Shown: positions 9,901-17,996, numbered from the stretch's first letter. The stretch: DNA of 64,000 nucleotides from a marine gamma proteobacterium HTCC2148 (GCA_000156295.1 DS999234.1:41113-105112), one strand, 5' to 3'. Numbers and translations: made by a program. The notes: a model not told the origin generated them from the letters alone.

Positions 9901-10006
9901 CTTTCCCGAGGCCTCACCGTGCCTAAACAGCTTGCAGGGAAATCTAGCAGAACTAAAGGTTGCGTTATTGACACAGCTGGGCGCTAGTCAGGTTGATGCG
10001 TCCTAG
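6950..10006 (+). CDS. Hybrid sensor kinase: YfiR-like, HisKA, HATPase, REC, REC, HPt
   Basis: About 1018 residues. Order: signal peptide, YfiR/DUF4154-like periplasmic domain (to about 165), long Gln/Glu-rich coiled coil (about 185-320), one membrane helix (about 322-343), HisKA with phosphoacceptor H381 in SHEIRTPMNG, HATPase with N, G1 and G2 boxes (about 485-605), REC1 with D671, REC2 with D809, and a C-terminal HPt with H955 in AHSLKG. The complete set allows a His-Asp-His relay within one chain. TTG at 6950 is preferred: AAGGAG lies seven bases before it and it opens directly into a signal peptide; ATG at 6908 lacks a ribosome site. Inference: it senses a periplasmic or envelope cue, perhaps redox as YfiR does. 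Confidence 0.92.
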   Translation: MRQSASFVYLIRFLSCITLAVSIYAHGAPNTVSIPDGKVTLLQSILVNTTWPNESEIDNFIIGLYGKNRQLTRSLKRELDGFTVRGKPVKITVFDALSNARNAHILVLSSAENSRLAAIENALKGSQTLIVSDGATDKDRIMVNFTQPDKNRLSFELNRSNIIDAGISLSRDMLLFGGSKLDVAAIYQETEAKLERANAVANEQQKLLADQKSTIDSQQQEVERNRSELSLLELQLDAIQSTLADSESRLEKNAAALIKKEDILAEKEAYIDSYSQRIERNLKRLEDQQAAIAEKERQIADQDKVLMKQVSTIESQRFILIAAAVTLLLVISLIVVIFRGYRSKHRLALQLEGKSRELGVANDKLVQVTEAKSRFLSAMSHEIRTPMNGVIGMAELLEGTDLTNQQGEYVSLIIKSADTLLGLINDILDFSKIEAGRLDLEHIPFNLRDILGDTLQTLALRANEKDIELTFHIPPDIPDKLIGDPLRLRQVIVNLVGNAIKFTEVGEVAVDLLLQSISDSDIQLVFEVRDSGIGISDAQQSKVFKAFDQADTSTTRQFGGTGLGLAIARQLTEMMGGTMAVRSKLNEGSTFSFSASFGLPEQPETVALEPQELKGLNALVVDDNSTNRMILEELLVNWGMSACVVDSGEKALEELKRAEDNNMAFAVALLDVMMPNMDGFELAARIRQRPKQNKTRILMLTSAGRSNTEQISQRLDISRVLLKPTKQFDLQRAITDALGVTTSHTVKKVQNLVPGPEARRVLLVEDNPVNLKVALELLRKRGHSIEVARNGAEAVEAAAKEDFDVVLMDVHMPVMDGLTATRIIRERERVDKVAHVPIIALTAGATLEDRENSITAGMTDFVSKPFKSDELFQAVESSSMSAASAVSADTAGNSAVRSGNEPCLDWQGALRNLEGDENFLHELAQMFLSQYPALLQAVEAAVSSEDADELKKAAHSLKGSALVIGGQATAAAALSLENVGHSGDFPEASPCLNSLQGNLAELKVALLTQLGASQVDAS

Positions 10007-11784
10007 TTTTCCCCAGGCAAATCAGCGCGCAGGGAATTTACAACGGCTCGAAACTGTTCCTGGTTGTCAGCGCTAAGTGAAGCCAGAGTTTCATGGGCCC
10101 CCAGAATTCGGGCGCCCTGTTGCTCGGGGCTGAGGCTTGCAGCATTAATAGCCGTCATGCCGTGCGGCAGGCTCTGGGTGTTCGGGTTAATGTGTTCCAA
10201 CACACTGGTCATGCTCAATTCATCGAACAGCTTGCGGACGTCGGGAGAAACCGCTTGCAGATTCACAGATTCCGGATGCAATGTCACAATTTCGTGCAGC
10301 GTTCCAAGGCAAGTGCTGTCCATGTGCTCACAGTTTCCGAGATCCAGGGTGAGTTCTGCGCACTGTTCCAGCATGGCATTCGAGCAATCGAGCAATGACT
10401 GACCACACAGCCAGGTGACAGCGCCGGAAATACTGATATAAGCATGACCATCCGACGAGCCTTGCTGAAGCTCAGGCGGAGGAGCGAGGGGTTCATGCTG
10501 CTGCCGCGTTTCCCTGGGTACCGCATCATCAAAATGGCTTTCGCCCTCGGCGCGCTCGAGAAGAAACATCGTAATATCATCGCGGTCACTACCGACACCC
10601 CGAACAGCACTTGCATATAAATTACCAAGCAACTCCTCCCTGTTTTGGCTGGAATTTAGTGCATCTGCAATATCCTCGGTGCGGGGAGAGTCCGGCCCAC
10701 CATCCAGCACACCGTCGGTATAAAGCATCATCCGATCGCCGTCGGTCAGCGTGAATTCATGTTCCTCATAGCCAGCCCCCGGCTCAAGCCCGAGAGCGGG
10801 GCCCGTGCGCTCCAACATCAATGGTGAACCCTTCGCAGGATTCAGAACACAGGGTGTGTGACCCGCCGATGCCAACCAACCACGACCGGAGTGCAAATCA
10901 AGCAGTACGTAAACCGCTGTAATAAAGGCACCGGGCGCCGACAGCATATCGTAGAGCCGACTGTTCAAACGCTCGAGCACTTGGTTGGGCATTAACACCT
11001 TTTCATGACGGTCCAATTGCTTCAAACGCAACTTGAACAAAACGGAAAGCATCGCTGCAGCCACACCGTGACCGGCGGCATCCGCGATGACCAGACCAAG
11101 ATGCTTTTCGTCCAACATGACAGCGTCATAAAAATCGCCACCGACGCTGCTACCAGGACGGTATAGCGTCTCCATACACCAGCCCGGAATTACCGGTGGC
11201 TCCTGGGGTAGCAGCGCTCGCTGTATAATTTCAGCCCTGTTCAGATCTGCCTGAATAACCGCGGCCTGGTTCTGCAGCACATGGCAAACCTGCTGTAACT
11301 GATCTACCTTCTCTGCGAGCTGCGAATTACTGTCCTCCAGCTCCGCATATAGTCGCTTTCGCTCTCGTTCCAGTTCGATATGATCCATCGCATTACGCAC
11401 GGCCACGCGTACCCGAGGTACCTCAGGTGGCTTGGGCAGATAGTCAAATGCGCCGCTTTGAAGGGCCTCCACTGCCGCGTCAAAGGTCTCTAACCCGGAA
11501 AGAATTATCCACAGTGGCTGCGGGCAATGCTCCTGGGCCCATTTCATCAGCTCCAGGCCATCCATGTTCGGCATAACGACATCGGTAACTACGACGTCGA
11601 TGGCCATCGTTTGCAAAACTTTCTGGGCCTCAAGCCCATCCTCAACCTCCAGCACCTTAGCGGGGTTGAGCTGACCGAGACCTCGGGTGACGATTTTGCG
11701 CACCATGGGGTCGTCATCAACGACCAGAAATACAGGTCCAAGCTTGTCCGGGAGATCAGTTCCGGGGGAAACACTGTTTGTCAT
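10003..11784 (-). CDS. Response regulator with SpoIIE-type phosphatase and STAS domain
   Basis: About 593 residues. REC domain (about 15-135) with acidic DDD pocket and phosphoacceptor D68; coiled-coil linker (about 140-185); PPM/SpoIIE serine phosphatase (about 195-390) with metal motifs VGGDFYD, ADAAGHG, LYTDG and DDIT; then a STAS anti-anti-sigma-like domain (about 430-530) with MDSTCLG, where Ser or Thr would be the phosphorylation site. This resembles HsbR- or RsbU-like partner-switching regulators, but phosphatase and antagonist are fused. No anti-sigma kinase or sigma factor is encoded here. ATG at 11784 chosen: GGGAGG seven bases upstream. It converges on the kinase gene, the likely upstream partner. 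Confidence 0.9.
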   Translation of the reverse strand: MTNSVSPGTDLPDKLGPVFLVVDDDPMVRKIVTRGLGQLNPAKVLEVEDGLEAQKVLQTMAIDVVVTDVVMPNMDGLELMKWAQEHCPQPLWIILSGLETFDAAVEALQSGAFDYLPKPPEVPRVRVAVRNAMDHIELERERKRLYAELEDSNSQLAEKVDQLQQVCHVLQNQAAVIQADLNRAEIIQRALLPQEPPVIPGWCMETLYRPGSSVGGDFYDAVMLDEKHLGLVIADAAGHGVAAAMLSVLFKLRLKQLDRHEKVLMPNQVLERLNSRLYDMLSAPGAFITAVYVLLDLHSGRGWLASAGHTPCVLNPAKGSPLMLERTGPALGLEPGAGYEEHEFTLTDGDRMMLYTDGVLDGGPDSPRTEDIADALNSSQNREELLGNLYASAVRGVGSDRDDITMFLLERAEGESHFDDAVPRETRQQHEPLAPPPELQQGSSDGHAYISISGAVTWLCGQSLLDCSNAMLEQCAELTLDLGNCEHMDSTCLGTLHEIVTLHPESVNLQAVSPDVRKLFDELSMTSVLEHINPNTQSLPHGMTAINAASLSPEQQGARILGAHETLASLSADNQEQFRAVVNSLRADLPGEN

Positions 11785-11946
11785 GGCCATACCTCCCAAC
11801 GTTCAGACCACAGGATAGTGACAAGTAAAGGACGTAGTAGCGCAAATGTCCAATTTGCATGTGACCCTCCATTACAGCACACACGGCTCGTGCTCACCGA
11901 TCTGGTCCTGGGCCTGCGCTAGGGAATTCTGCGATTTACGCCAAAT

Positions 11947-13173
11947 CTATAAAAAACGCACAGATTGCAGTAGTACCCCTCGTGCAGGCACATCGCTGCC
12001 TACGCCGGCCAACTGAGTCGTGGGCTCGGCTGCTATTTCATCGACGACAGACATGCCAGAATATACACGAGCAAAAACAGCGTAACCATCTGGGTTATTG
12101 CTGGAGCCAAAATCAAGAAAACTGTTGTCTGCCTGATTGATAAAAAACTGAGCTGTCGCGCTATTTGGATCACTGGTCCGCGCCATCGACAGGGTGCCAC
12201 GGCTATTTGAAAGCCGATTACTCGCCTCATTGATAATGCTGGGTCCCGGGGTTCTGATGGACCATGTCACTCTGTCTTCGTCATTGTAGCCATCGAAAGA
12301 GAGCAGACCCATCTGGATCATAAAACCGTTGATAGCCCTGTGAACCAGCATCTGATCGTAGAACCCTGCTCGCACGTAATTCAGGAAGTTGGCGGCCGTT
12401 ACGGGTGATTCCCAGTTATAGGTTTCAACTAAGACCGTACCCACATCAAACGACATTTCTACGCGCTGACTCCCCAGGACCTCTCGGGAATGCAGGTCTA
12501 ACATATCTGCTGGCTGTCCCGATGTTACCGCGTCTGAGAGTGCTACCAACTTGTCCTGCGGACCGAGCAAAAACGCGCCGTCGATCGTTTGGTTCCAGCG
12601 CAATACATCGTCGTAATCAATCGTCCCATTGCGGTCGACATCGCCCACCACAAGCTGGGCAGCCGCGTTGAGGCGGTCGAGGATGGCTTTGTTTGACAGG
12701 CCTGCAGGTGCCTGCAGTTGCTGGCGATACAGGGCTTCGGTAAGAACCGAGATTTTCAAGTTGCCCTCTGTAATGCGCTCCCCCGTGGCAATCACATGCC
12801 AGCTACCCTGCACTTCCACTGGGCTGTCGCTCAACAATTGTTTTCGGCCCGGGTCATAGTCTTCGCCACCGCGGGCGGTCACTACGTAAAGAGACTGCGG
12901 ATCCAGCTCCGACAACTGCGCCCCAAACTGCGTTACACCAACTACGAGCAGACGCAGTAACGATGACCAGTCGTCCCATTGTTGCTGGCCACCCTGCCCA
13001 ATCCAGTCCGATGCTCGCATGGAGCTTCCAGTAGCCAGGACATTGTCCGGGTTGTCCAACGGAGCGACTGTGACTTCAGCCCCCCCTACCGATCCGTTAA
13101 GCTGGGTATGAAAGCAAGCGGATAAGCAGAGGCAGGCAACGAGCAACAGGCTCGATTTGACGAATCGATTCAT
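11947..13173 (-). CDS. Lipoprotein with EF-hand-like motif and cyclophilin domain
   Basis: About 408 residues. The signal peptide ends in a lipobox LSAC with lipidated C20. A DVDRNGTIDYDD calcium-loop (EF-hand/dockerin type I-like) lies near residues 178-190, and a cyclophilin-type peptidyl-prolyl isomerase domain fills the C-terminal part (about 240-405), with FLNYVRAGFYDQMLVHRAINGFMIQ and a TAQFFIN core. It probably assists folding of exported proteins at the membrane. An in-frame start 96 bases upstream adds a non-signal extension and is not favoured. The N-terminal part (25-170) is unassigned. Confidence 0.85.
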   Translation of the reverse strand: MNRFVKSSLLLVACLCLSACFHTQLNGSVGGAEVTVAPLDNPDNVLATGSSMRASDWIGQGGQQQWDDWSSLLRLLVVGVTQFGAQLSELDPQSLYVVTARGGEDYDPGRKQLLSDSPVEVQGSWHVIATGERITEGNLKISVLTEALYRQQLQAPAGLSNKAILDRLNAAAQLVVGDVDRNGTIDYDDVLRWNQTIDGAFLLGPQDKLVALSDAVTSGQPADMLDLHSREVLGSQRVEMSFDVGTVLVETYNWESPVTAANFLNYVRAGFYDQMLVHRAINGFMIQMGLLSFDGYNDEDRVTWSIRTPGPSIINEASNRLSNSRGTLSMARTSDPNSATAQFFINQADNSFLDFGSSNNPDGYAVFARVYSGMSVVDEIAAEPTTQLAGVGSDVPARGVLLQSVRFL

Positions 13174-13363
13174 AGTGATGGAACTGTCTGTATTTTTAGA
13201 GCTCAGAATTTTAACACAATGCCGCGCACTGTTAAGCGCGCAACGCTTCACTCGAATTGCCGCTCTCACGCATCGAGGTCGTTCACCACAGTTTGATACA
13301 AAGCAAGCCGCAGACGGGCAAACCGCCTATACTTGAGCTAAGCCCAGACAGGAGCCTCATAAC

Positions 13364-13594
13364 GTGGATACATCCCGCCATACCATCCAGTGCCTTTTCA
13401 AGCAGTTGGGTCTCGCCAGCAGTGATGCCGCTATCGAGTATTTTGTGCAAAACAACCATTTGCCAAAGGATATCCCGCTGGATCATGCCGCCTGCTGGGA
13501 TGCGGGTCAGGCGCAGTTTATCCGCGAGTCACTGGACCTGGATTCAGATTGGTCAGAAATTGTCGACCAGCTTGACGCAATGTTGCGGCACTAG
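13364..13594 (+). CDS. DUF2789 family small protein
   Basis: 76 residues, acidic, predicted helical. The pattern LFxQLGL, FIxxH/NxLP, LxxAxFWxxxQAxFLxEsL and a DAxWSEIVDQLDAxLR tail is that of DUF2789 proteins, common in Pseudomonas-like gammaproteobacteria. Function unknown. GTG start with AGGAG nine bases upstream. It precedes the YeeE/YedE pair by 30 bases and is probably cotranscribed with it. Confidence 0.85.
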   Translation: MDTSRHTIQCLFKQLGLASSDAAIEYFVQNNHLPKDIPLDHAACWDAGQAQFIRESLDLDSDWSEIVDQLDAMLRH

Positions 13595-13624
13595 CAGCCC
13601 AAACTCGGCCAAGGGCAAGGCAGT

Positions 13625-14044
13625 TTGCTTACCTATTCAACACCACTCATTGGCGGACTTATTATCGGCATCGCCGCCAGCGCCATGCTCTATTTTATCG
13701 GTCGAATAGCGGGCATCAGTGGGATTGTCTGGAGCGCAATTTCGGCCCGTGCCGACAATAGCTGGCGGTGGCTATTCATTAGCGGCCTGCTGGCGGGGCC
13801 TATCCTTTATCACGCCCTGTTCAATGCACCCTACCCCGCCGCCAGTGACCTTCCCTGGTGGCAGGCTGCTGCGGGAGGGTTGTTAGTTGGCATTGGCACC
13901 AAACTTGGCTCCGGCTGCACCAGCGGCCATGCAGTATGCGGACTTGGCAGACTGTCACTGCGCTCTCTCCTGGCCACTGTTACTTTTATGACAAGCGGTA
14001 TGGTTACTGTCTACGTAATTCGACACCTCCTGGGAGGGCTGTAG
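13625..14044 (+). CDS. YeeE/YedE family membrane protein, N-terminal half-transporter
   Basis: 139 residues with about four membrane helices. The conserved GTKLGSGCTSGHAVCGLGRLS motif (residues about 90-110) is the signature of the YeeE/YedE (TsuA-type) sulfur-compound transporters; its cysteines are thought to relay thiosulfate or similar sulfur species. In this arrangement the transporter is split into two consecutive genes. TTG start with AAGG just upstream; the stop is directly abutted by the next gene's ATG. Confidence 0.88.
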   Translation: MLTYSTPLIGGLIIGIAASAMLYFIGRIAGISGIVWSAISARADNSWRWLFISGLLAGPILYHALFNAPYPAASDLPWWQAAAGGLLVGIGTKLGSGCTSGHAVCGLGRLSLRSLLATVTFMTSGMVTVYVIRHLLGGL

Positions 14045-14455
14045 ATGAAACCTCTTGTTGCGCTTTTATGCGGGATCATTTTTGGCTTTGGTCTTGCCAT
14101 CTCAGGAATGACAGATACGGCCAAGGTACTGGGGTTTTTAGACCCGTTTGGTCACTGGGTTCCCGATCTGGCATTTACTATGAGCGGAGCAGTATTCGTC
14201 ACAATCATCAGCTTCCGGTTTATTCTACGGCGGCAAAGTCCTGTGCTGGTCGAAGATTTCAACCTTCCTGACAACAAGAGCATAGACATGCGCCTACTTG
14301 CCGGGGCGGCAATTTTTGGTGTTGGGTGGGGTGTTTACGGATACTGCCCGGGCCCCGCTATCTCAGCCTTGGCCTACCTGGACGGCAAAGCTTTGGTGTT
14401 CGTGATAGCCATGGTGACAGGCATGGCCTTCACAAACACACTTTCCCAAACGTGA
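14045..14455 (+). CDS. YeeE/YedE family membrane protein, C-terminal half-transporter
   Basis: 136 residues with about four membrane helices. It starts with GIIFGFGLAISGMTDTAKVLGFLDPFG and carries GVGWGVYGYCPGPAISAL, the second conserved cysteine motif of the YeeE/YedE family. It starts one base after the preceding stop, with GGGAGGG ahead of the ATG, so the two halves are translated together and likely form one channel for a reduced sulfur compound. Many genomes encode this pair beside a rhodanese or MBL enzyme; none is adjacent here. Confidence 0.88.
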   Translation: MKPLVALLCGIIFGFGLAISGMTDTAKVLGFLDPFGHWVPDLAFTMSGAVFVTIISFRFILRRQSPVLVEDFNLPDNKSIDMRLLAGAAIFGVGWGVYGYCPGPAISALAYLDGKALVFVIAMVTGMAFTNTLSQT

Positions 14456-14464
14456 GTCTGAGCG

Positions 14465-16138
14465 CTAGCGCTCCTGCTTGTGCCAGTTGTTAACCAACTT
14501 CTCAACATCTACCGTACTACCGCCGTCGCGCCATTTGTCCGCGTAGTCAATATCCGTTGAATTGGGAGGCGGGTCCGGCAAGTCTATTTTAAATCGTACC
14601 GGCATGGGCACGGCTTCACCGAGCGCAACGGCCTCACCTTTTGACAGGGAAGTTAGCGCGGCAAAGGTGCCTCGCGCAGCATCTGGCACCATAGCGCGCA
14701 CATACTCCTGGTCATCCGGATTGGATATTCGTAAACAAATGAACGAACTGCACTGGGCCAGTACCGTTTCTGAAACATCGTGTGGGCGCTGGCTCACAAC
14801 GCATAATCCAACGCCATACTTACGACCGTTCTTGGAGATTCTCTCCATAGAGCGTCGCGCTTCTCGAAACCGTGGAATATCTTCCCGGGGAATATACTCA
14901 TGCGCTTCTTCACAAATGAGAAACAGCGGGAACTCCCGACAATGTGGATTCCAGAAATTGAACTCATAGCACAGTCGGCCGATCTGGGCAGCCACCAAAG
15001 GAACCACATCGAAAGGAACAGCACTGAGGTCAAGCACCGTAATACTGGCCTTTTTATCGCCAATACCCACCAGGTCTGCCATCAGGCCCGGCAGTGACTC
15101 GGTGGAAGTGCGAGTCTTCGGCCGCATCAAAAAATCATAGCGATTGTCGTTCAGCAGACTTTGAAGACGCACCAGCACCTCGTCAAATTTGCCGTAGAGT
15201 GGAGATTTTTTCTTGCCAAAATCACTGGTCTCCCGGTTAGCCGCTTTTACCGCCTTAATCAGATCTTCCATGGAATAATACAAGGGAGAATCAACAGTGA
15301 TGTGACCGATATTCAGATGGCCATTGGCCTCTTGCCGCAGTCGGGTCATGCAAGAGCGCAAAAAAGATATTTGAATGGAGCCGTTCTCGTCATCGGAGTT
15401 AATTATCAACTCCGTGAGCTCGGAAAACGCGAGTAGCCAATAGGGGAACTCCAGCTCCTCGGCCCTGAAACAACGCACTTTGTCTGCCGGAAACGGTGAC
15501 TTGGCGACCAGGCCATCAACTTCCTTGTCGCCATATTCCCCATGCATATCCAACAAAATAATATGCGAGTTAGGCATACTCTTGACGGCTGACTGAATGA
15601 GACTGGTCACTGTCCATGACTTACCGGAACCAGACTGACCCAGGATTGCCGCGTGACGTCCAAAGAAAGCTGAAGCATCGAGGTGCACACCAATATCATC
15701 AAACGAGGTTAAATGACCCACCTTGAAGTCCTGATCGCCGTAATCGGAAAATATTTTCGCCAGACTGCCATCCTCCAGCCGATGCAGTTCAGCCCCGCTG
15801 ATAGGATAATGAGAGATACCTCTGGTGAACTCGCCTTTATCACTGATTTCACCGAGGGGCGTCAGGTGAACCATGTGTGCGGCACGGCCTTGCTTATCGG
15901 CCACGCGATAGCTGCGATCAACCATAACCAGGGTGTTCCAGCCTGACTGACGAACCGTGAAATAAGAGCCGACCTGCCCCAAGGTCTTGTCTTCGTCGGT
16001 CGAGGCTGCAGCTTCTTTTGGTGAATCCAGCCTGGCAGTAAACTGATCTCCAGTGACGTCCATAAGAACGCCTACTCGAGAAACCGTAGCGCCATTGTTG
16101 GCTGCTGGTTTGTCCGTAGAGCCCGCTTTGTCGAGCAT
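14465..16138 (-). CDS. HerA-like DUF87 ATPase
   Basis: About 557 residues. An N-terminal beta-rich HAS-barrel-like region (about 15-145) is followed by a HerA/FtsK-type ATPase core: Walker A GQSGSGKS near 165-172, LLDMHGEYGD, Walker B-like LICEEAHEYIP, and an arginine-finger region VVSQRPHDVSE. HerA ATPases are hexameric DNA translocases that usually work with the nuclease NurA or with defence effectors; no such partner is encoded here. ATG at 16138 is chosen because AGGAGG precedes it; an upstream in-frame start would add 24 residues. Role inferred as DNA end processing or repair; untested. Confidence 0.85.
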   Translation of the reverse strand: MLDKAGSTDKPAANNGATVSRVGVLMDVTGDQFTARLDSPKEAAASTDEDKTLGQVGSYFTVRQSGWNTLVMVDRSYRVADKQGRAAHMVHLTPLGEISDKGEFTRGISHYPISGAELHRLEDGSLAKIFSDYGDQDFKVGHLTSFDDIGVHLDASAFFGRHAAILGQSGSGKSWTVTSLIQSAVKSMPNSHIILLDMHGEYGDKEVDGLVAKSPFPADKVRCFRAEELEFPYWLLAFSELTELIINSDDENGSIQISFLRSCMTRLRQEANGHLNIGHITVDSPLYYSMEDLIKAVKAANRETSDFGKKKSPLYGKFDEVLVRLQSLLNDNRYDFLMRPKTRTSTESLPGLMADLVGIGDKKASITVLDLSAVPFDVVPLVAAQIGRLCYEFNFWNPHCREFPLFLICEEAHEYIPREDIPRFREARRSMERISKNGRKYGVGLCVVSQRPHDVSETVLAQCSSFICLRISNPDDQEYVRAMVPDAARGTFAALTSLSKGEAVALGEAVPMPVRFKIDLPDPPPNSTDIDYADKWRDGGSTVDVEKLVNNWHKQER

Positions 16139-16289
16139 ACATCCTCCTGCACGCACTATTATTTTCCTGAAATTACGGGATAACCCTACGATGAGTAAAG
16201 GAAAATCCACGGTTTATTTCAATTAGCATTCACTGCTAAGGTCTACGCTTAAAAGCTGGTTTTTTGTTATCCGTAAAAAGATAAAACCT

Positions 16290-16731
16290 ATGGAGATCGC
16301 CTTTGTGACTAGAATGACTGAAGAGGAAAGAGAGTCCTTTCTTGCCGAGGTGCGTGTGGCTGTAGTCGCTATTCCCAGGGATGACCTGGGGCCGCTAACC
16401 ACCCCGGTATGGTACTGGTATGAACCGGGAGGTAATCTCTGGTTTGAGACCCAGCCGACATCCCGTAAAGGCCAGCTCATGCAGATCGGCACACGGATCA
16501 GCCTGTGCGTGCAGGACGAGCGCCCCCCATACTCCTATGTCAGCGTGGAAGGTCCGATAGTGGAAATTGCAGAAGACGATAGGGATCTGCATGAAATTCC
16601 TATGGCCATTCGCTATATGGGCAAAGAGGATGGTCCAAACTATATCAGCAGCCTCCCTCCCTCCCTCTGAGTGGAAACGCTACATAATGCATCCCGAACG
16701 CTGGCTCACCATGGACGGCTCCAAAAGTTGA
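16290..16731 (+). pseudogene. PNPOx-like flavin/F420-family protein, frameshifted at (CCTC)4
   Basis: The first frame (16290-16670, 126 residues) matches the N-terminal three quarters of pyridoxamine 5'-phosphate oxidase-like proteins: RVAVVAIPRDD, PVWYWYEPGGNLWFET, SRKGQL, YVSVEGP. It ends at a TGA directly after a (CCTC)4 tract. In the +1 frame the expected C-terminus continues at once, with EWKRYIMHPERWLTMDGSKS and a stop at 16731. Three copies of CCTC instead of four would join both parts into one protein of about 145 residues. This is either a recent frameshift, a slippage-switched gene, or a sequencing error. The enzyme would bind FMN or F420; the substrate is unknown. Confidence 0.75.
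16652..16667 (+). repeat. (CCTC)4 tetranucleotide repeat inside a coding region
   Basis: Four perfect tandem CCTC units immediately before the premature TGA at 16668-16670. Loss of one unit restores the reading frame to the conserved C-terminus of the host gene. Confidence 0.95.
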
Positions 16732-17069
16732 TCATTGAGTCATCCTGAGCCAAATCGAAGGCGTTCCTGAACGGCCACGCAGTTCATATCCCTGTTCGTC
16801 TCCATTAGGACTTGGTAAAAGACGTGATGAGCGCCCAGGGCCGCAACCGGCTTACATTCATAAGACTCAATGTGGACAGCACTGGCATGAGGTGTGGTGT
16901 CCGCACCTCCATCCGAGTATGGTTTTGCCTTCACGCTCAGGGAACCAGTTATGCCACTCACTCACATCTTGCTGTTACGCGGACCTGGCTTAAACTCGAC
17001 GCCAGATTCTGATCGACAAGTGACTGACAATCGATACTTTTACCCGCTCACTCAATCAGCTGTCTGCCA
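16732..17069. other. Gap with no supported gene
   Basis: 338 bases without a convincing gene. Short open frames exist on both strands (a 66-codon frame at 16812-17012, for instance), but none has a ribosome site, recognisable motif or family length. It may contain the promoter of the LLM oxidoreductase or relics of an older gene. Confidence 0.6.
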
Positions 17070-17996
17070 ATGAACAAACTGCATCTGGGCTTAACCTGCT
17101 GGAAACCGGAATCTAGCTGGAACGCTCGCTCTCTTTGCGACCAAGCCAGTCACGCAGAACAGCTGGAGTTTGATTCCTATTGGCTGCCAGAAAATCATTT
17201 TGGCAATAACGCCATGCCCTCGCCTCTCACCCAGCTGGCAGCAGTATCAGGGTGCACCTCAACTATCAAATTGGGCACGGCTTCCTACCTGTTGCCGATT
17301 CGGCATCCAATACAGGCCGCAGAGGAAGTCGCCGTAGTCGATCAGCTTTGCAATGGTCGCTTAATTTTGGGCTTGGGTCGCGGTATGCAGGAATCGGTAT
17401 TCAACGCTTTTGGCGTGGATAGTAAGGAAAAAAGGAAGCTGTTTGCCAGTCATCTAGCCCAAATGCGCGAGGCCTGGAATGGCAATGTTATTGCGACTGA
17501 AAATTCATCAGATAATATCTGCCTTTCCCCCTTGCCGGTACAAAAGGGCGGCCCGCCACTTTGGATAGCGGCATTTGGTCCATTGGCACTCAAGCAAGTC
17601 GCAGAGCTAGGGCTGCCGTATCTGGCATCGCCAATGGAGACGCTGCAGGAGCTTAAGGACAATTACTCTCGCTTTAACGCCCTGCTCAAGGAAGCAGGGA
17701 AGTCACCACCAGCAACGGTAGCAATCATGCGAACCGTTTTTGTTCATGACGACCCCCGGCTGTGCAACCAGGTTGCCAGTACCCTGGCCCAGCAAGCGGG
17801 CAAGTTTCGACGCGCAAAAGCAGCGGACCCTCGAGATTGGGCCCTGATCGGCAACCGCACTTATGTCGAAGACAAAATCGCCGAGTACCGGCAAGCACTG
17901 GGCGTCACTCATCTCATCGGCAGCGGAAGATTTCCCGATGTCGATTCAGTGGCGATAAAGACCAGTATTGAAAACTTGGCCGCGCTGAATAGATAA
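17070..17996 (+). CDS. LLM class flavin-dependent oxidoreductase
   Basis: 308 residues with the bacterial luciferase-like TIM-barrel pattern: LGLTCW at the start, DSYWLPENHF near 36, a TSTIKLGTASYLLPIRHPIQAAEEVAVVDQLCNGRLILGLGRG block (about 62-105) and PLWIAAFGP. These enzymes oxidise substrates using reduced FMN or F420. The actual substrate cannot be told. It is a single gene, with no flavin reductase nearby. Confidence 0.88.
   Translation: MNKLHLGLTCWKPESSWNARSLCDQASHAEQLEFDSYWLPENHFGNNAMPSPLTQLAAVSGCTSTIKLGTASYLLPIRHPIQAAEEVAVVDQLCNGRLILGLGRGMQESVFNAFGVDSKEKRKLFASHLAQMREAWNGNVIATENSSDNICLSPLPVQKGGPPLWIAAFGPLALKQVAELGLPYLASPMETLQELKDNYSRFNALLKEAGKSPPATVAIMRTVFVHDDPRLCNQVASTLAQQAGKFRRAKAADPRDWALIGNRTYVEDKIAEYRQALGVTHLIGSGRFPDVDSVAIKTSIENLAALNR

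Noticed and set aside
14465..16138. Anti-phage defence island around HerA
   Set aside because: No nuclease, SIR2, helicase or other defence partner on either side; neighbours are housekeeping types.
16812..17012. 66-codon open frame between the PNPOx-like and LLM genes
   Set aside because: No ribosome site, no recognisable motif, and an overlapping frame on the other strand is equally long.
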